64,000 nt of DNA from Methanomassiliicoccales archaeon (GCA_013415695.1 JAAEEP010000003.1:119655-183654); one strand, 5' to 3'. Counted from the first letter of the stretch, positions 40,444 through 51,367 are shown. A program made the numbers and translations. The notes: generated from the letters alone by a model not told the origin.

Positions 40444-41702
40444 TATTCGTAGGCTTCCCCCTCGGTGAAGCAGTACTTCACTGTGGTGAAGTCTTTCTTG
40501 AGGGCCTTGACACCCTCTCTTACCACCTTGGGGTCCTCTTTCTTCGCCACCACCCTGTAGATCAGGTTGGCGACCTCCTTCATCTCACTCTCCTTCATGC
40601 CCACGCGGGTCAGTTCCTGACTTCCCAACCGGATACCTGAGGGCTTGACCGCGCTAATGTCTCCGGGGAGAAGGTTCTTGTTCGTGATGATGTTCGAATC
40701 CTCAAGATCCTTGGATGCGATCTCGCCGCCACCATGCTCTGAAACATCGACTGCAATAGTATGAGATTCAGTGAAACCCTTGTGGGGGCAGAGAACCCCC
40801 ATGCCGAGCTCGAAGAGCTCCTCGCCAAGGGCCTTAGCGTTTCTGATGACCTGATCGGCGTACTGCTCGGCGAACACCTCCTGCTCAGCAAGAGTGATCG
40901 CGAGCGCCGCCATGGCATGTAGATGGTGGCTGCTGGTTACGCCTGGGAAGGCGGCTCTCTGCAGGTTCTTCTCAATCTCATCATCAATATTGTTGGCCAA
41001 TAGTATGCCGTGGTTGGGTCCTGGGAAGGTCTTGTGAGTGCTCGCCGAGATGACGTTGCACCCTTCCCTGAACGGGTCCTGGAACCTCTTTCCGGCAATG
41101 AGTCCTAGGACATGGGCGCCGTCGTACCATACCGAGGCATCGATCTCCTGGAAAGTCTCCTCCAGCTCTTTGAGTGGAGTCGGGAAAAGGAATACCGACA
41201 GACCGAACTGGCAGACCTTAGGTCGGTACTCTAGCAGTACTTTGATGGTCCCGTCGATGTCGATGTTCATGTCCTCCTCGTTGAAGGGGTAGTTGATAGA
41301 CTGAACCCCCCTTATTCCAAAGGCCCCGAACTTCGCTGTAGAGATATGAGCACCTTGAGCCAGGGCTGAGCATGAAACGAGATCACCGGGCTTGACTAGG
41401 GCAAAGAGAACTGCGATATTGGCAACTGTGCCTGAAGTCGGTCTGACGTCGGCAAACTGACAATCAAAAATCTTTCGGGCAAGCTCCAAGCACTTTAGCT
41501 CCACCTTGTCAACGTAGACATTTCCCATGTAGTAGCGCTTTCCTGGCAATCCCTCCGCGTACCTGTCGTGGAAATCGGATACCATCATCTCCTTGGCCAG
41601 GGGACTCATTACGTTCTCGGAGGCGATCATGGGGAGCGACTCCTCGAACCACTTATTGTGGGCTTTCACCTGTTCCCTTATCCAGAAAGCGTCTTCCTTC
41701 AT
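40428..41702 (-). CDS. glyA: Serine hydroxymethyltransferase
   Basis: 424 residues; converts serine and a tetrahydropterin to glycine and the methylene-pterin. Seen: SENVMSPLAKEMM near residue 28, GKRYYMGNVYVDKVE, PTSGTVANIAVLFA, and the PLP lysine in ISASTHKTFPGPNHG. Pterin specificity (folate or methanopterin) is not readable, but folC in the window suggests folate. It is followed on the same strand downstream by the convergent tRNA thiolase. Confidence 0.96.
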   Translation of the reverse strand: MKEDAFWIREQVKAHNKWFEESLPMIASENVMSPLAKEMMVSDFHDRYAEGLPGKRYYMGNVYVDKVELKCLELARKIFDCQFADVRPTSGTVANIAVLFALVKPGDLVSCSALAQGAHISTAKFGAFGIRGVQSINYPFNEEDMNIDIDGTIKVLLEYRPKVCQFGLSVFLFPTPLKELEETFQEIDASVWYDGAHVLGLIAGKRFQDPFREGCNVISASTHKTFPGPNHGILLANNIDDEIEKNLQRAAFPGVTSSHHLHAMAALAITLAEQEVFAEQYADQVIRNAKALGEELFELGMGVLCPHKGFTESHTIAVDVSEHGGGEIASKDLEDSNIITNKNLLPGDISAVKPSGIRLGSQELTRVGMKESEMKEVANLIYRVVAKKEDPKVVREGVKALKKDFTTVKYCFTEGEAYEYHDFV

Positions 41703-41808
41703 GGGTTATCGGGCACGACATTATCAATCTGATTATAAAAGTTGTTGGGATTGAGAGACCGAGTTCAACTGGGAGCTTCGATGTCATTTGACAGTGGGTT
41801 TCATTCAA

Positions 41809-42855
41809 TCAGATGGAACTGGACATCCTTCGCTTGAGATCCTGGATGGATTCCACGGGAAGGGGGTCCACACCATTCAGCATTGCCAGGTAGTAAGATA
41901 CGAAGTCGCCAACCATTATGGCCGCCATGAGGTTGTGGATCTTCGTCTCCTCGTTGAAATCCAGTACGACAGGGGATTTTCCCCCTTCCTTCAAGACATC
42001 GATTGTGACCGACATTATCTCTTTGATCGAAGGATTGTCCGTTCTCGATCTTAGAAATACCGGACGGCAGAAGGTATCCATGCTACCCTCCATCCATCCC
42101 ACGATGTGGTTGTGGTTGCACTCAGGTACTTCTCCGGTAAACGCCATCATTTTAGAGTTCTCGTTGATCTGTGTATGCCATCTCAGGGCAGCCGGACTCA
42201 ACTCACTAGCGGAGTATACGACAGGAACGACGCCCTCCAGATCCAAAGCGGTCCTCTTGGCCAAATTCTCTTCAATAGGAACCTCTGGAACCAATATTTC
42301 TTGAAACTTCTTCAGAGGATCCACCAAATGAGTCAGGTTGCTCGCGATGGGGATCACTCCCGCAGTCTCAAGGATGCATGCTGTCGATCCTAGAAGGTAT
42401 CCCAAAGCCGCCCTGGGTTGAAATCCAGTGGGAACCATGGCGTAGGGTATACCTTCTTCCTCACAGATTTCCATGAGCCTTCCCCCAGAGGTTACCGCGA
42501 CGATGTTCAATCCCTTACTTTGGGCAGTGTCCAGAACAGTCAGTACTTCCTTGGTGTTTCCCGAGTAGCTGACAGCTATCAGGAGGGTCTCTTTATCAAC
42601 CCATCCCGGTAGTTCCATCCCTCTGAGCACGGACATATGATATTCAGACTCACGAATGACACAATCGGCAAGGATGTCCCCGCTGATGGCAGATCCGCCC
42701 ATTCCACAGAGGCAGATGCCCTTTCCTGTAAACTCGACATCAACCTCGGTGCAAAGGGAGGAGGACAGGTGATCAGGGAAACCATTGATCTGATCGATCA
42801 TTCTCTCACGATCGAGTTCGGACATCCATTCGAGATTGTCCAGGATAGAACTCAT
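41809..42855 (-). CDS. Bifunctional phosphoglucose/phosphomannose isomerase
   Basis: 348 residues. A SIS-type sugar isomerase of the archaeal bifunctional family. Seen: LCGMGGSAISGDIL near residue 50, AVSYSGNTKEVL near residue 95, and the catalytic Glu/His region PECNHNHIVGW that is diagnostic of the phosphoglucose/phosphomannose type. It interconverts glucose- or mannose-6-phosphate and fructose-6-phosphate, joining glycolysis to sugar nucleotides. ATG 42855. Its promoter faces the ribB promoter across about 170 bp. Confidence 0.92.
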   Translation of the reverse strand: MSSILDNLEWMSELDRERMIDQINGFPDHLSSSLCTEVDVEFTGKGICLCGMGGSAISGDILADCVIRESEYHMSVLRGMELPGWVDKETLLIAVSYSGNTKEVLTVLDTAQSKGLNIVAVTSGGRLMEICEEEGIPYAMVPTGFQPRAALGYLLGSTACILETAGVIPIASNLTHLVDPLKKFQEILVPEVPIEENLAKRTALDLEGVVPVVYSASELSPAALRWHTQINENSKMMAFTGEVPECNHNHIVGWMEGSMDTFCRPVFLRSRTDNPSIKEIMSVTIDVLKEGGKSPVVLDFNEETKIHNLMAAIMVGDFVSYYLAMLNGVDPLPVESIQDLKRRMSSSI

Positions 42856-42990
42856 GCAAGAGAAAAGGTCCCCAGGTATTAAATCTGTTTCACAAATTTT
42901 TTCGAGAACGGGAAATTAATGGGGCGATAAAACCCTTTCATTTCGTGATGTTTCAATACAATATATACCAATTTAACTGTATTTGCACAA

Positions 42991-43007
42991 AACCCTTTAT
43001 ATGGGTT
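42991..43007 (+). promoter_or_regulatory. ribB TATA box flanked by an inverted repeat
   Basis: AACCC-N7-GGGTT surrounds a TATA-like TTTATAT, so a protein bound to the dyad would block TBP. The motif AAAACCCTTT at 42989-42998 is repeated at 42929-42938, exactly 60 bp upstream. I read this as a candidate operator for the riboflavin operon; the regulator is unknown, and I see no FMN riboswitch-like structure. Confidence 0.5.
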
Positions 43008-43031
43008 ACTATTGCCAGATAGGCGAGGAAC

Positions 43032-43736
43032 ATGACAGCCAAACTTGAAAAAGCCCTGGAGGACCTTAGAAAGGGCAAGATCGTCCTGGTGTACGACGCT
43101 GATGACCGTGAGGGGGAGACCGACATGGTCATAGCCTCTGAGAAGGTTACACCAGACACCATCAGGACACTCCGCAGCGATGCTGGAGGTCTCATCTGCA
43201 CAACTCTTCACGCTGAAATCAGCAACAGGATAGGGCTGCCTTTTCTCGCAGATGTGTTCTCATCGGTTTCCGACAAGTACCCGGTCATGGAACTGCTTGC
43301 TCCGAACGACATACCATATGACACCAAGTCCGCGTTCTCCATAACCATCAATCACAGGAAGACCTTCACAGGCATAACCGACACGGATAGGGCATTGACC
43401 ATAACTGAATTCACCAAGCTCGCAGGCAAGGCCATGGACCACACCAACGGTTGGGCATCCAGGGAACTGGGGAAGAACTTCAGAGCCCCCGGACACGTTA
43501 TGCTGCTCAACACCTCCAAGGAGTTGCTCTCCACCCGAATGGGACATACCGAACTGTCGACCGCAATGTTGGTGATGGCGGACCTCATCCCTTCCGCAAC
43601 GATATGTGAGATGATGGGAGACGATGGAAGAGCCCTCTCAAAGGAAAAAGCTAAGGAGTATGCTCGAGATTTCAACTTAGTGTTCCTCGAGGGGAAGGAG
43701 ATCATAGAGGCTTGGAGGAACTGGGAGGGGGAGTGA
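43032..43736 (+). CDS. ribB: 3,4-dihydroxy-2-butanone 4-phosphate synthase
   Basis: 234 residues; converts ribulose 5-phosphate to DHBP and formate, the first of two precursors for lumazine. Seen: YDADDREGETDMVIASE with the metal-binding acidic patch near residue 22, then TDTDRALTI, GHVMLL (loop) and GHTELSTAM with the catalytic acid. AGGCGAGGA lies before the ATG. It is the first gene of the ribB-ribL-ribC-ribH operon; the next gene starts one base after its stop. Confidence 0.96.
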   Translation: MTAKLEKALEDLRKGKIVLVYDADDREGETDMVIASEKVTPDTIRTLRSDAGGLICTTLHAEISNRIGLPFLADVFSSVSDKYPVMELLAPNDIPYDTKSAFSITINHRKTFTGITDTDRALTITEFTKLAGKAMDHTNGWASRELGKNFRAPGHVMLLNTSKELLSTRMGHTELSTAMLVMADLIPSATICEMMGDDGRALSKEKAKEYARDFNLVFLEGKEIIEAWRNWEGE

Positions 43737-43737
43737 G

Positions 43738-45075
<1,338 letters not shown>

Positions 45076-45106
45076 GAATCACAATTAACGCGATCAGCCT
45101 TAGTTA

Positions 45107-45343
45107 TCACCAGTTGCTGCAGATCGATCTACGGATTGGGCACTGCTTCAATGCTCTAGAATATGTCCTGCACTTCATGCGTTCGAGGCATCGCAGGCAT
45201 GTATCGAAACCCTTGCTCTCAATGCACTTGTAGATGGGACATAGGGAGGTAAGCTTGTTCTCGGGAGAACAGCCCTCGCATTTGTTGTACTCTCTTAGGA
45301 CGCACTCGGAACAGGCATATCCGCAGCCGCTTATCCACATCAT
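45107..45343 (-). CDS. Cysteine-rich small protein (DUF3795-like)
   Basis: 78 residues with twelve cysteines. The arrangement CGYACSEC, CEGC, CPIYKC, CLRC resembles DUF3795 family proteins, which are short, Cys-rich and of unknown function, possibly binding zinc or an iron-sulfur cluster. The usual C-terminal part seems short. It converges on ribH, separated by 31 nt. Confidence 0.65.
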   Translation of the reverse strand: MMWISGCGYACSECVLREYNKCEGCSPENKLTSLCPIYKCIESKGFDTCLRCLERMKCRTYSRALKQCPIRRSICSNW

Positions 45344-45383
45344 TCTATTCTATGACAAGAGACCCCTAATATCCTTTTCCGGT

Positions 45384-46577
45384 CTACAGGCAATGTTTGA
45401 TCATGAAGTCCTCAAGCCAGTTGAAGGCTTTCTCCTGAATCTCCAGGGGCGGCAAGGTCACAGATCGGAAGTGTCCCTTTCCGTGATCGGGATCGAATCC
45501 AGAACCCGGTACAAGGACGACATGGGCTTCATTCAGGGCGTCCATCACAAACTGCTTGTCGTCCTTCCAAACGTCGCATTCGATCTTGGGAAATATGTAG
45601 AAAGCAGCCTTGGGCCTCACCGCACTGATACCGGGCATCTGGTTGAGACGTTTCCAGGCGTATCTCGACCTTTCCTGAAGCGTTCTGCGGTATCCCTCCA
45701 AGAAAGAAAGATCTCCTCTGAGCGTCTCTGCGGCGGCGACCTGGGCAGGTGCGTTAGCTGAGATTCGAAGCCCCAGCTGACGGACGATGCCATCCCTAAC
45801 TTCATTCAAGACGCCGGTCTCGTCCACCATGGCCATGTATCCCACCCTCCATCCAGGGACCAGGTAGACCTTGGAGAAACCGTTGAAGACCATCACCGGT
45901 ACGTCCTTGGCGAAGGTCGCGGGGGAAGTATGCTCCCCCTCGTAGGTGATCATGTCGTATATCTCGTCGGTTATGAGTACGACATCGTGCTCTCCGGCGA
46001 TATTGACCAGCTCCTGCAGCGTTTTACGGTCGTACACAGCCCCAGTGGGGTTGTTGGGATTGATGACCACTATTGCCCTCGTTCTTTCGTTGATCTTCTT
46101 CCTTAGGTCGTCAAGGTCCGGTTGCCATCCGTTCTCCTCATCGGCGCGATAGTGTACTGGGACCCCTTCATAGAATCGAATGAAGAGGTTATAGGGCGGA
46201 TAACCAGGCCCGGGAAGTAGTATCTCATCACCCTTGTTGAGGAGGGCTGCCATCGTCATCTGGAGCGACTCGGTCACGCCCGCGGTTATGTAGACATCCT
46301 CTGGACCGATCGTGAGCTTGTTCTTTCTGTGCTCCCTCTCGGCTATCGCTTCCCTCAGCTCCCAGACGCCCTCCGTCTCGGTGTATCCATGGTCACAGGT
46401 CTCGGCAGCCCTGCAAAGGGCGTCCTTCATCACCTGGGGGGTCTCGAAGTCAAACTTGTTCGGATCCCCGATGTAAAGCTTCAGGACCTCGTGGCCTTGT
46501 GCCTCTAGATCCCTCATAGGAAAGACCATATCCGCGATAGCGTAGTTGATGTCCAACGCCCGCCGTGTCGCTTTCAT
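45384..46577 (-). CDS. PLP-dependent aminotransferase, class I/II (AspC/AlaT-like)
   Basis: 397 residues. Seen: ITAGVTESLQMTMAALL, the substrate loop LPGPGYPPYNLF, NPNNPTGAVYD, DEIYDMITYEG and the PLP lysine in NGFSKVYLVPGWRVGYMA. It groups with alanine/aspartate/aromatic aminotransferases that use 2-oxoglutarate; I cannot give the exact substrate. ATG 46577 is about 31 bp after a minus-strand A/T-rich AAAATTAATAAC (about 46602-46614). It diverges from the PAPS-reductase-like gene. Confidence 0.92.
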   Translation of the reverse strand: MKATRRALDINYAIADMVFPMRDLEAQGHEVLKLYIGDPNKFDFETPQVMKDALCRAAETCDHGYTETEGVWELREAIAEREHRKNKLTIGPEDVYITAGVTESLQMTMAALLNKGDEILLPGPGYPPYNLFIRFYEGVPVHYRADEENGWQPDLDDLRKKINERTRAIVVINPNNPTGAVYDRKTLQELVNIAGEHDVVLITDEIYDMITYEGEHTSPATFAKDVPVMVFNGFSKVYLVPGWRVGYMAMVDETGVLNEVRDGIVRQLGLRISANAPAQVAAAETLRGDLSFLEGYRRTLQERSRYAWKRLNQMPGISAVRPKAAFYIFPKIECDVWKDDKQFVMDALNEAHVVLVPGSGFDPDHGKGHFRSVTLPPLEIQEKAFNWLEDFMIKHCL

Positions 46578-46664
46578 GATGACCGCCCATAAATATTGTA
46601 ATGTTATTAATTTTCCTCGAGATTGTTCGTTCTAACAGGGATCAGGTATTCGTGGCTGTGCAAC

Positions 46665-46673
46665 CTATAAATA
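46665..46673 (+). promoter_or_regulatory. TATA-like element of the PP-loop/ferredoxin gene
   Basis: CTATAAATA, centred 29 bp before ATG 46698, with no ribosome-binding site between them. A leaderless start at 46698 is implied. Confidence 0.55.
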
Positions 46674-46697
46674 GATGCTTTTCCACTCGCCTCCCGA

Positions 46698-48596
46698 ATG
46701 GGCGCGGTACGGCTGGGAAAGATACTCCTCAGATGGTGCGATCATTGTGATCTGCCCCTTCTCGAGGAGGATGTGTGCGGAATATGCGGTTCGGAACCGA
46801 AGAAGGTCGAGATGACCCCTCCAGGCGATCCGAGACCAGCGTTCCCTGGTGATATCGAAGTGATCAGAAAGGTCATCGATGACCAGTTTGGGGAAGGATG
46901 CGGGCTTGTAGCGATTCCCGATGGAAGAATAGTGCTTCTTAACAAGGTTCCTGCCCTGGACCGGATGGACGAGGTCATCGTGGGTGGTGAGGTCATCGGA
47001 GCCCTGCGATACGATCTGGATTCCAGCTGGAGGTTCATCATGAGGATGAACTCCGCCCGGACACTCCAGGGAAAAGCGGTGAAGGGGTGCGTGATCGCTG
47101 ATATCGGTGCTGTGAAGCCAATTGTGAGTGGAGCCAACCTACTGGCCCCCGGAGTCATCGATGTTCACGAGGGCGTTGTCCCGGGGGATGAAGTGCTCAT
47201 CCTGGACCCCGATGGAAGGGCCATTGGTACCGGCAATGCCCGCATGTCCTCAGGAGAAATGTTGGAATCTCAAAGAGGTGTCGCCATCAAGACCAGATGG
47301 ACGGCTGAACCATCTGATTATATTGAGACGGGAAGGACCAAAAGCTGGGATGATGTGGTGAGGGCGAACCAGAGGATCATCGATCGGCGGGTGGAAGAAG
47401 CGGTAAAGTTCGTTAGAAAGACCATGGATAGGAACCCTCTTCCCGCTGTGGTCTCATTCTCAGGCGGAAAGGACAGTCTGGCATGCGCCCTCGTGATCGA
47501 GGATGCTGGCTTGAAACTTCCTCTGCTTTTCATAGACACCACTCTGGAGTTCCCAGAGACCGTGAGCTATGTTGAGGAGTACGCTTCGGAGAAAGGGTTG
47601 GAGCTGAAAAGGGGATCGGCCTCAAAGAGCATTTTCATGGAGAGCGTGGAGCGTTTCGGACCTCCGGGCAGGGATTTCAGGTGGTGCTGCAAGACCAACA
47701 AACTTGGTCCTACTGTGAGAACCATCCTAGAAGAGTTTCCTGAAGGCGTCCTTTCTTTCATCGGACAGAGGAGGTACGAGTCACAGAGCAGGTCTGAGAA
47801 GCCCAGGATATGGAAGAACCCCTGGGTTCCAGGACAGGTGGGAGCTGCACCCATTCAGAACTGGACATCGATGCACGTCTGGATCTACATCTTCTCCAAG
47901 GATGCGAAGTACAACCCCTGGTACGAGAAAGGTCTGGATCGTATTGGCTGCTACGTGTGCCCCTCCGCGGATCTGGGGGAGCAGTGCTTCGTGGAGGAGC
48001 ACAGCCCGGAATTCAGGCAATACAAGGAGGACCTGGAGGGATTCGCAGAGAAGAGAGGGTTGCCCCTTGAATGGTCCAGTTACGCATTGTGGCGCTGGAG
48101 ACGTGTCCCCGGTTCCATCAAGCAGGAGTTGTCCAGGATTGGAGTGGAACCGCTTCGCTGTCACAACGTGACCCGTGAAGTGATCGAGCTGAGGTTGGAT
48201 GAGGCGATAGGTGACGATATCAGCCTTCAGGCGGAGGGGAAATTCAATCTACCCCTGGACTCTGCAACAATGTCCAATTTCCTCACTCTGATGGGAGAGG
48301 TGACCAGAGATGGAAATCGGTTCACCGTCGATGGAACAATCATCGAAGATAACCTAGTGATTATTAAGGGCAGGGACAAGCGAGATATACGAACCAAGTC
48401 GGAGAAACTGGTCAAGATCGTCCGAAAGGCGGACGGATGCGTAGGTTGCGGTGTTTGTCTCGGAAAATGCAAGAAAGGAGCCCTCCACCTCGAGGGTGGA
48501 AGGCTCAGGATAGTGGAGGAGCGTTGCGTACACTGTGGGGAATGCATTGAACCTTGTCCGGCTCTCAGCTTCATCGACGTTGACTTCGAGTTCTAA
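46698..48596 (+). CDS. PAPS-reductase-like PP-loop protein with PUA and ferredoxin domains
   Basis: 632 residues. Order: N-terminal zinc pairs (CDHC and CGIC, residues 14-30), a PUA-type RNA-binding region (about 140-200, SGANLLAPGVIDVHEG), the PP-loop VSFSGGKDSLACALV near residue 253, a PAPS-reductase-like body with cysteines (RWCCKTNKLGP, RIGCYVCPSA and QCF), and two C-terminal [4Fe-4S] motifs (CVGCGVCLGKC and CVHCGECIEPCP). The architecture occurs in methanogens and other archaea as a fused protein of unproved role, perhaps tRNA sulfuration or sulfur assimilation. The PUA domain favours an RNA substrate (inference). Confidence 0.88.
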   Translation: MGAVRLGKILLRWCDHCDLPLLEEDVCGICGSEPKKVEMTPPGDPRPAFPGDIEVIRKVIDDQFGEGCGLVAIPDGRIVLLNKVPALDRMDEVIVGGEVIGALRYDLDSSWRFIMRMNSARTLQGKAVKGCVIADIGAVKPIVSGANLLAPGVIDVHEGVVPGDEVLILDPDGRAIGTGNARMSSGEMLESQRGVAIKTRWTAEPSDYIETGRTKSWDDVVRANQRIIDRRVEEAVKFVRKTMDRNPLPAVVSFSGGKDSLACALVIEDAGLKLPLLFIDTTLEFPETVSYVEEYASEKGLELKRGSASKSIFMESVERFGPPGRDFRWCCKTNKLGPTVRTILEEFPEGVLSFIGQRRYESQSRSEKPRIWKNPWVPGQVGAAPIQNWTSMHVWIYIFSKDAKYNPWYEKGLDRIGCYVCPSADLGEQCFVEEHSPEFRQYKEDLEGFAEKRGLPLEWSSYALWRWRRVPGSIKQELSRIGVEPLRCHNVTREVIELRLDEAIGDDISLQAEGKFNLPLDSATMSNFLTLMGEVTRDGNRFTVDGTIIEDNLVIIKGRDKRDIRTKSEKLVKIVRKADGCVGCGVCLGKCKKGALHLEGGRLRIVEERCVHCGECIEPCPALSFIDVDFEF

Positions 48597-48631
48597 GCTT
48601 CTCCACCATCCACGGAAGATTCATAGCGACT

Positions 48632-49834
48632 TCATCGAACGAAGTCTATGCCAGTATCATCTCCCGACTGAGCATAGGATGAGGTTTGATTGTATGAGCT
48701 CTGCCTGGACATGCTGACCGTGTCCAGCGGTTGCGTGATATCCTCGTATCCGCTGCCTACCAGGTACTTTGACTTCGCTCCAGTGATGATCAGCAGCACC
48801 TTGATGGTCCCCTGCTGTTCGGGCTCCACCGAGCATCCCCAGATGATTCTGGCGCGGTCGCTCATCTTGCTGGAAACAATGTCCGCAGCTTTCTCGGCCT
48901 CGCTCACAGTCATGTCAGGGCCGCCCACCACTCTTATGAGTGCACCTTGGGCATCCTTCAGGTCAATCTCCCCGAGCAGGGGTGACGAAAGGGCCTCGTT
49001 GACGGCGACGCTCACGCGGTCATCCTCATTGTCATTGGCCTCCCCAATGCCAACGAAGGCAACGCCGCCCTCCTTCATTACGGTCTGGATATCGCTGTAG
49101 TCCAGATTCACCAGACCAGGCTTTGTTATGATCTCGGTTAGGCCCTTCAGAGTCTGCATAAGCACTTCGTCAGCCACCTTGAAGGCGGCGTCCACCGGGA
49201 GCTTGGGTACCAACTCAAGCAGCTTGTCATTAGGAATAACGATCGTGGTATCGCAAAGCATGCGGAGCCTGTTGAGTCCCATGAGAGCGTTCTCCATTCT
49301 AAGGGCGCCTTCGGCCTTGAAGGGCAATGTGACCACTCCAAGAGTCAACGCCTGGAACTGCTCCTTGGCTATCCTCGCCACGTAGTGAGCCGAACCGGTA
49401 CCGGTCCCACCGCCCATGCCAGCGGTTATGAATACAATGTTCGCGCCGTTCAGGAAATCCCTGATTTCCATGTCGTTCTCCCTGGCGGCCTGCTCACCAA
49501 CCTGGGGTATGGCTCCCGCTCCCAGTCCTCTGGTGAGAGTCCTGCCAATAAGTATCTTCCTTGGTGCGCGAACCGTAAGCAGGTGCTTTGCATCAGTGTT
49601 CAACGCGCAGAGCTGAGCTCCGTCGATGCCACCGTCAACACACCTATTGATCGTGTTCGAACCGCCGCCACCACATCCAACGATCTTGATGCAAACGTCC
49701 AATTGATCCGCAATGGCGCGTAGCTCTGCATCAATCTTAGAATTCGCGGAGTCCTGTGGCGGCACGTACTCCTCAGTCTTGGCTTTCGATTCCTCGTAAT
49801 CTGCCAAGGCATTTCTGACTAATGAATTAGGCAA
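48632..49834 (-). CDS. ftsZ: Cell division protein FtsZ (TTG start)
   Basis: 400 residues; a tubulin-like GTPase that forms the division ring. Seen: [23 protein letters not shown], the tubulin signature [15 protein letters not shown], and the T7 loop [11 protein letters not shown] with the catalytic Asp. TTG 49834 follows GGGAGGG by 7 nt, begins [14 protein letters not shown] like other archaeal FtsZs, and lies 37 bp after the minus-strand TATA-like GTTTATATCC at 49871-49880. Earlier in-frame ATGs at 49882 and 49954 add an unrelated N-terminus. The C-terminal tail ends in a Gln/Ser-rich linker and FVR. Confidence 0.95.
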   Translation of the reverse strand: MPNSLVRNALADYEESKAKTEEYVPPQDSANSKIDAELRAIADQLDVCIKIVGCGGGGSNTINRCVDGGIDGAQLCALNTDAKHLLTVRAPRKILIGRTLTRGLGAGAIPQVGEQAARENDMEIRDFLNGANIVFITAGMGGGTGTGSAHYVARIAKEQFQALTLGVVTLPFKAEGALRMENALMGLNRLRMLCDTTIVIPNDKLLELVPKLPVDAAFKVADEVLMQTLKGLTEIITKPGLVNLDYSDIQTVMKEGGVAFVGIGEANDNEDDRVSVAVNEALSSPLLGEIDLKDAQGALIRVVGGPDMTVSEAEKAADIVSSKMSDRARIIWGCSVEPEQQGTIKVLLIITGAKSKYLVGSGYEDITQPLDTVSMSRQSSYNQTSSYAQSGDDTGIDFVR

Positions 49835-49870
49835 AGGTGCATCCCTCCCTTGTGACAAAGAGGATATCTT

Positions 49871-49880
49871 GGATATAAAC
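49871..49880 (-). promoter_or_regulatory. TATA-like element of ftsZ
   Basis: On the minus strand GTTTATATCC, 38-41 bp upstream of TTG 49834, leaving a short leader carrying GGGAGGG. It supports TTG 49834 as the start and an ftsZ promoter separate from the upstream gene. Confidence 0.55.
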
Positions 49881-49940
49881 ATATCGTGTGTCCAGCATAC
49901 TTCAGAAAAGGTTATTTCAAACCTTCTTAGGCACCTAGAT

Positions 49941-51098
49941 TCAATCGGTGTCAAGTATCTTCATGATGATCTCAGGCCACAAGACAATGTGAATGCTAGG
50001 ATCGTCCTCGTAACGTCTGAAGTAATCCTGATATATCTTCTCAATCGGATCTGGAATCAATGATGCAGTGAGCTTGAGGCAGACTATGCCAACGGTATAA
50101 AGGCCAAATATGGCTGACTGGTCCCCCTCTTTGATCCTCTCGGCTATCTCTTCGTGGTAGAAATCCTTGAGGTCCTCTCCCAGGAAGTTCACCATGGTAT
50201 CCATGGCCTCTGAGTTCTCCCCAGCTATCGTGTAGGAGGTTACCATATTCATTAGTTCCTGGAGTGCGGTAAGGAGCCAGACATCAGTTCCCGATATGTC
50301 CACTGGCTCCATGCTTGGCCTGGTGTCAGTGACCTTATTGATCGTCTTCCCGATGTTCGTTAACTCTTTCCTTATCAAGGACTCTCTTGACCTTCCCTCA
50401 ATTATCGTCCCGGTTTCGTTGTAATCGCGGGTCTTGCTGGCCCTGATGGCCCTCTTGATCGGCTCCTCGATATTTCCAGGATAGACACCCATCCTGGTGA
50501 GTTCAGGAGCCATCCTGAGCACATCGACCAGATAGTTCTTCAGATGCTCCACGCTGCGTATGCGGTGCTTGATCAGGTCCAGGCAGGTGGCTATATCCTT
50601 GATCGCCTCCATAGTCCTTCCATCTAAGTAGGCATTCCTCGAAACCTCAACCAGTGCCGAGATGTCGTTCACTGGGATGCCTTTCTTCTTTGACAGGGCC
50701 ATGAGGATTAGGGTTTGTTCAAGGAACGAGACATAGGTAGTGGAGTGGAAGCCCTTGGTATCTCCTAGGAACTTGAAAGCGTTCCGTCTGATGTCCCTGT
50801 CCGGGTGCATTATGAGTTCAAGGAGAGCCACCATGGCCTCCTTCCGCTTGGTTATTTCTACAAGGGTGTCACGTACGCTGTCGGCCACTTTGGTATCTTT
50901 GTGGTTATAGTGGGAGAATAGAACCAGGAGGGTTAATTCGGGGTCGCTCTCCCCGTAGTCGACCATCTTCTTCTGCATAGTAAGTCGATTAGCGGGAATG
51001 GGTGACCTGAATGAAAGAAGCATTTCTTTCTCTATCTGCGAAGCCTCCTTCTTGCGCTTCTTACTTCCCATAAGGCTCTTTAACTTCCTCTCCGCCAT
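49941..51098 (-). CDS. Helical-repeat protein upstream of ftsZ, unknown function
   Basis: 385 residues, almost entirely helical, with a basic N-terminus (MAERKLKSLMGSKKRKKEAS). Segments such as ADSVRDTLVEITKRKEAMVALLELIMHPDRDIRRNAFKFLGD look like HEAT or armadillo repeats, though I cannot count them reliably. No catalytic or metal motif is evident. It lies 106 nt upstream of ftsZ on the same strand, so a role in division, or a shared regulatory context, is possible but unproved. I do not recognise the family. Confidence 0.7.
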   Translation of the reverse strand: MAERKLKSLMGSKKRKKEASQIEKEMLLSFRSPIPANRLTMQKKMVDYGESDPELTLLVLFSHYNHKDTKVADSVRDTLVEITKRKEAMVALLELIMHPDRDIRRNAFKFLGDTKGFHSTTYVSFLEQTLILMALSKKKGIPVNDISALVEVSRNAYLDGRTMEAIKDIATCLDLIKHRIRSVEHLKNYLVDVLRMAPELTRMGVYPGNIEEPIKRAIRASKTRDYNETGTIIEGRSRESLIRKELTNIGKTINKVTDTRPSMEPVDISGTDVWLLTALQELMNMVTSYTIAGENSEAMDTMVNFLGEDLKDFYHEEIAERIKEGDQSAIFGLYTVGIVCLKLTASLIPDPIEKIYQDYFRRYEDDPSIHIVLWPEIIMKILDTD

Positions 51099-51367
51099 CT
51101 GAATATCAGCTACACCGAACTGAGTACAAATATTTTACCGCCTGAGAATAAAAAATAATAGAAACCTGGACATCGATTTGATCGGGGACATTATACTGCA
51201 GTATCGAAGGTCGAATACGACTTACATTTCCTAGGTTCAGACTAGGCTTTGATCGTTCAACATCAGCCTCTCATCCATGATATCCAGTGTTGTATTTTTA
51301 TATGAAAAGCTTTTTATTCTCTTGGTTCAATCATGTTTAGAATCCTCTGAGGAGAGCGTGGGTTAAC
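51099..51367. other. Divergent intergenic region
   Basis: A 269-base gap between the helical-repeat gene and the Roadblock gene. A strongly T/A-rich GTATTTTTATATGAAAAGCTTTTTATT at about 51291-51317 probably carries promoter elements for the Roadblock gene, 50-75 bp upstream of its ATG. I see no gene, tRNA or clear repeat in the rest. Confidence 0.4.

Noticed and set aside
46578..46697. Riboswitch between aminotransferase and PP-loop gene
   Set aside because: The gap is only 120 bases, A/T-rich, and is explained by two divergent promoters.
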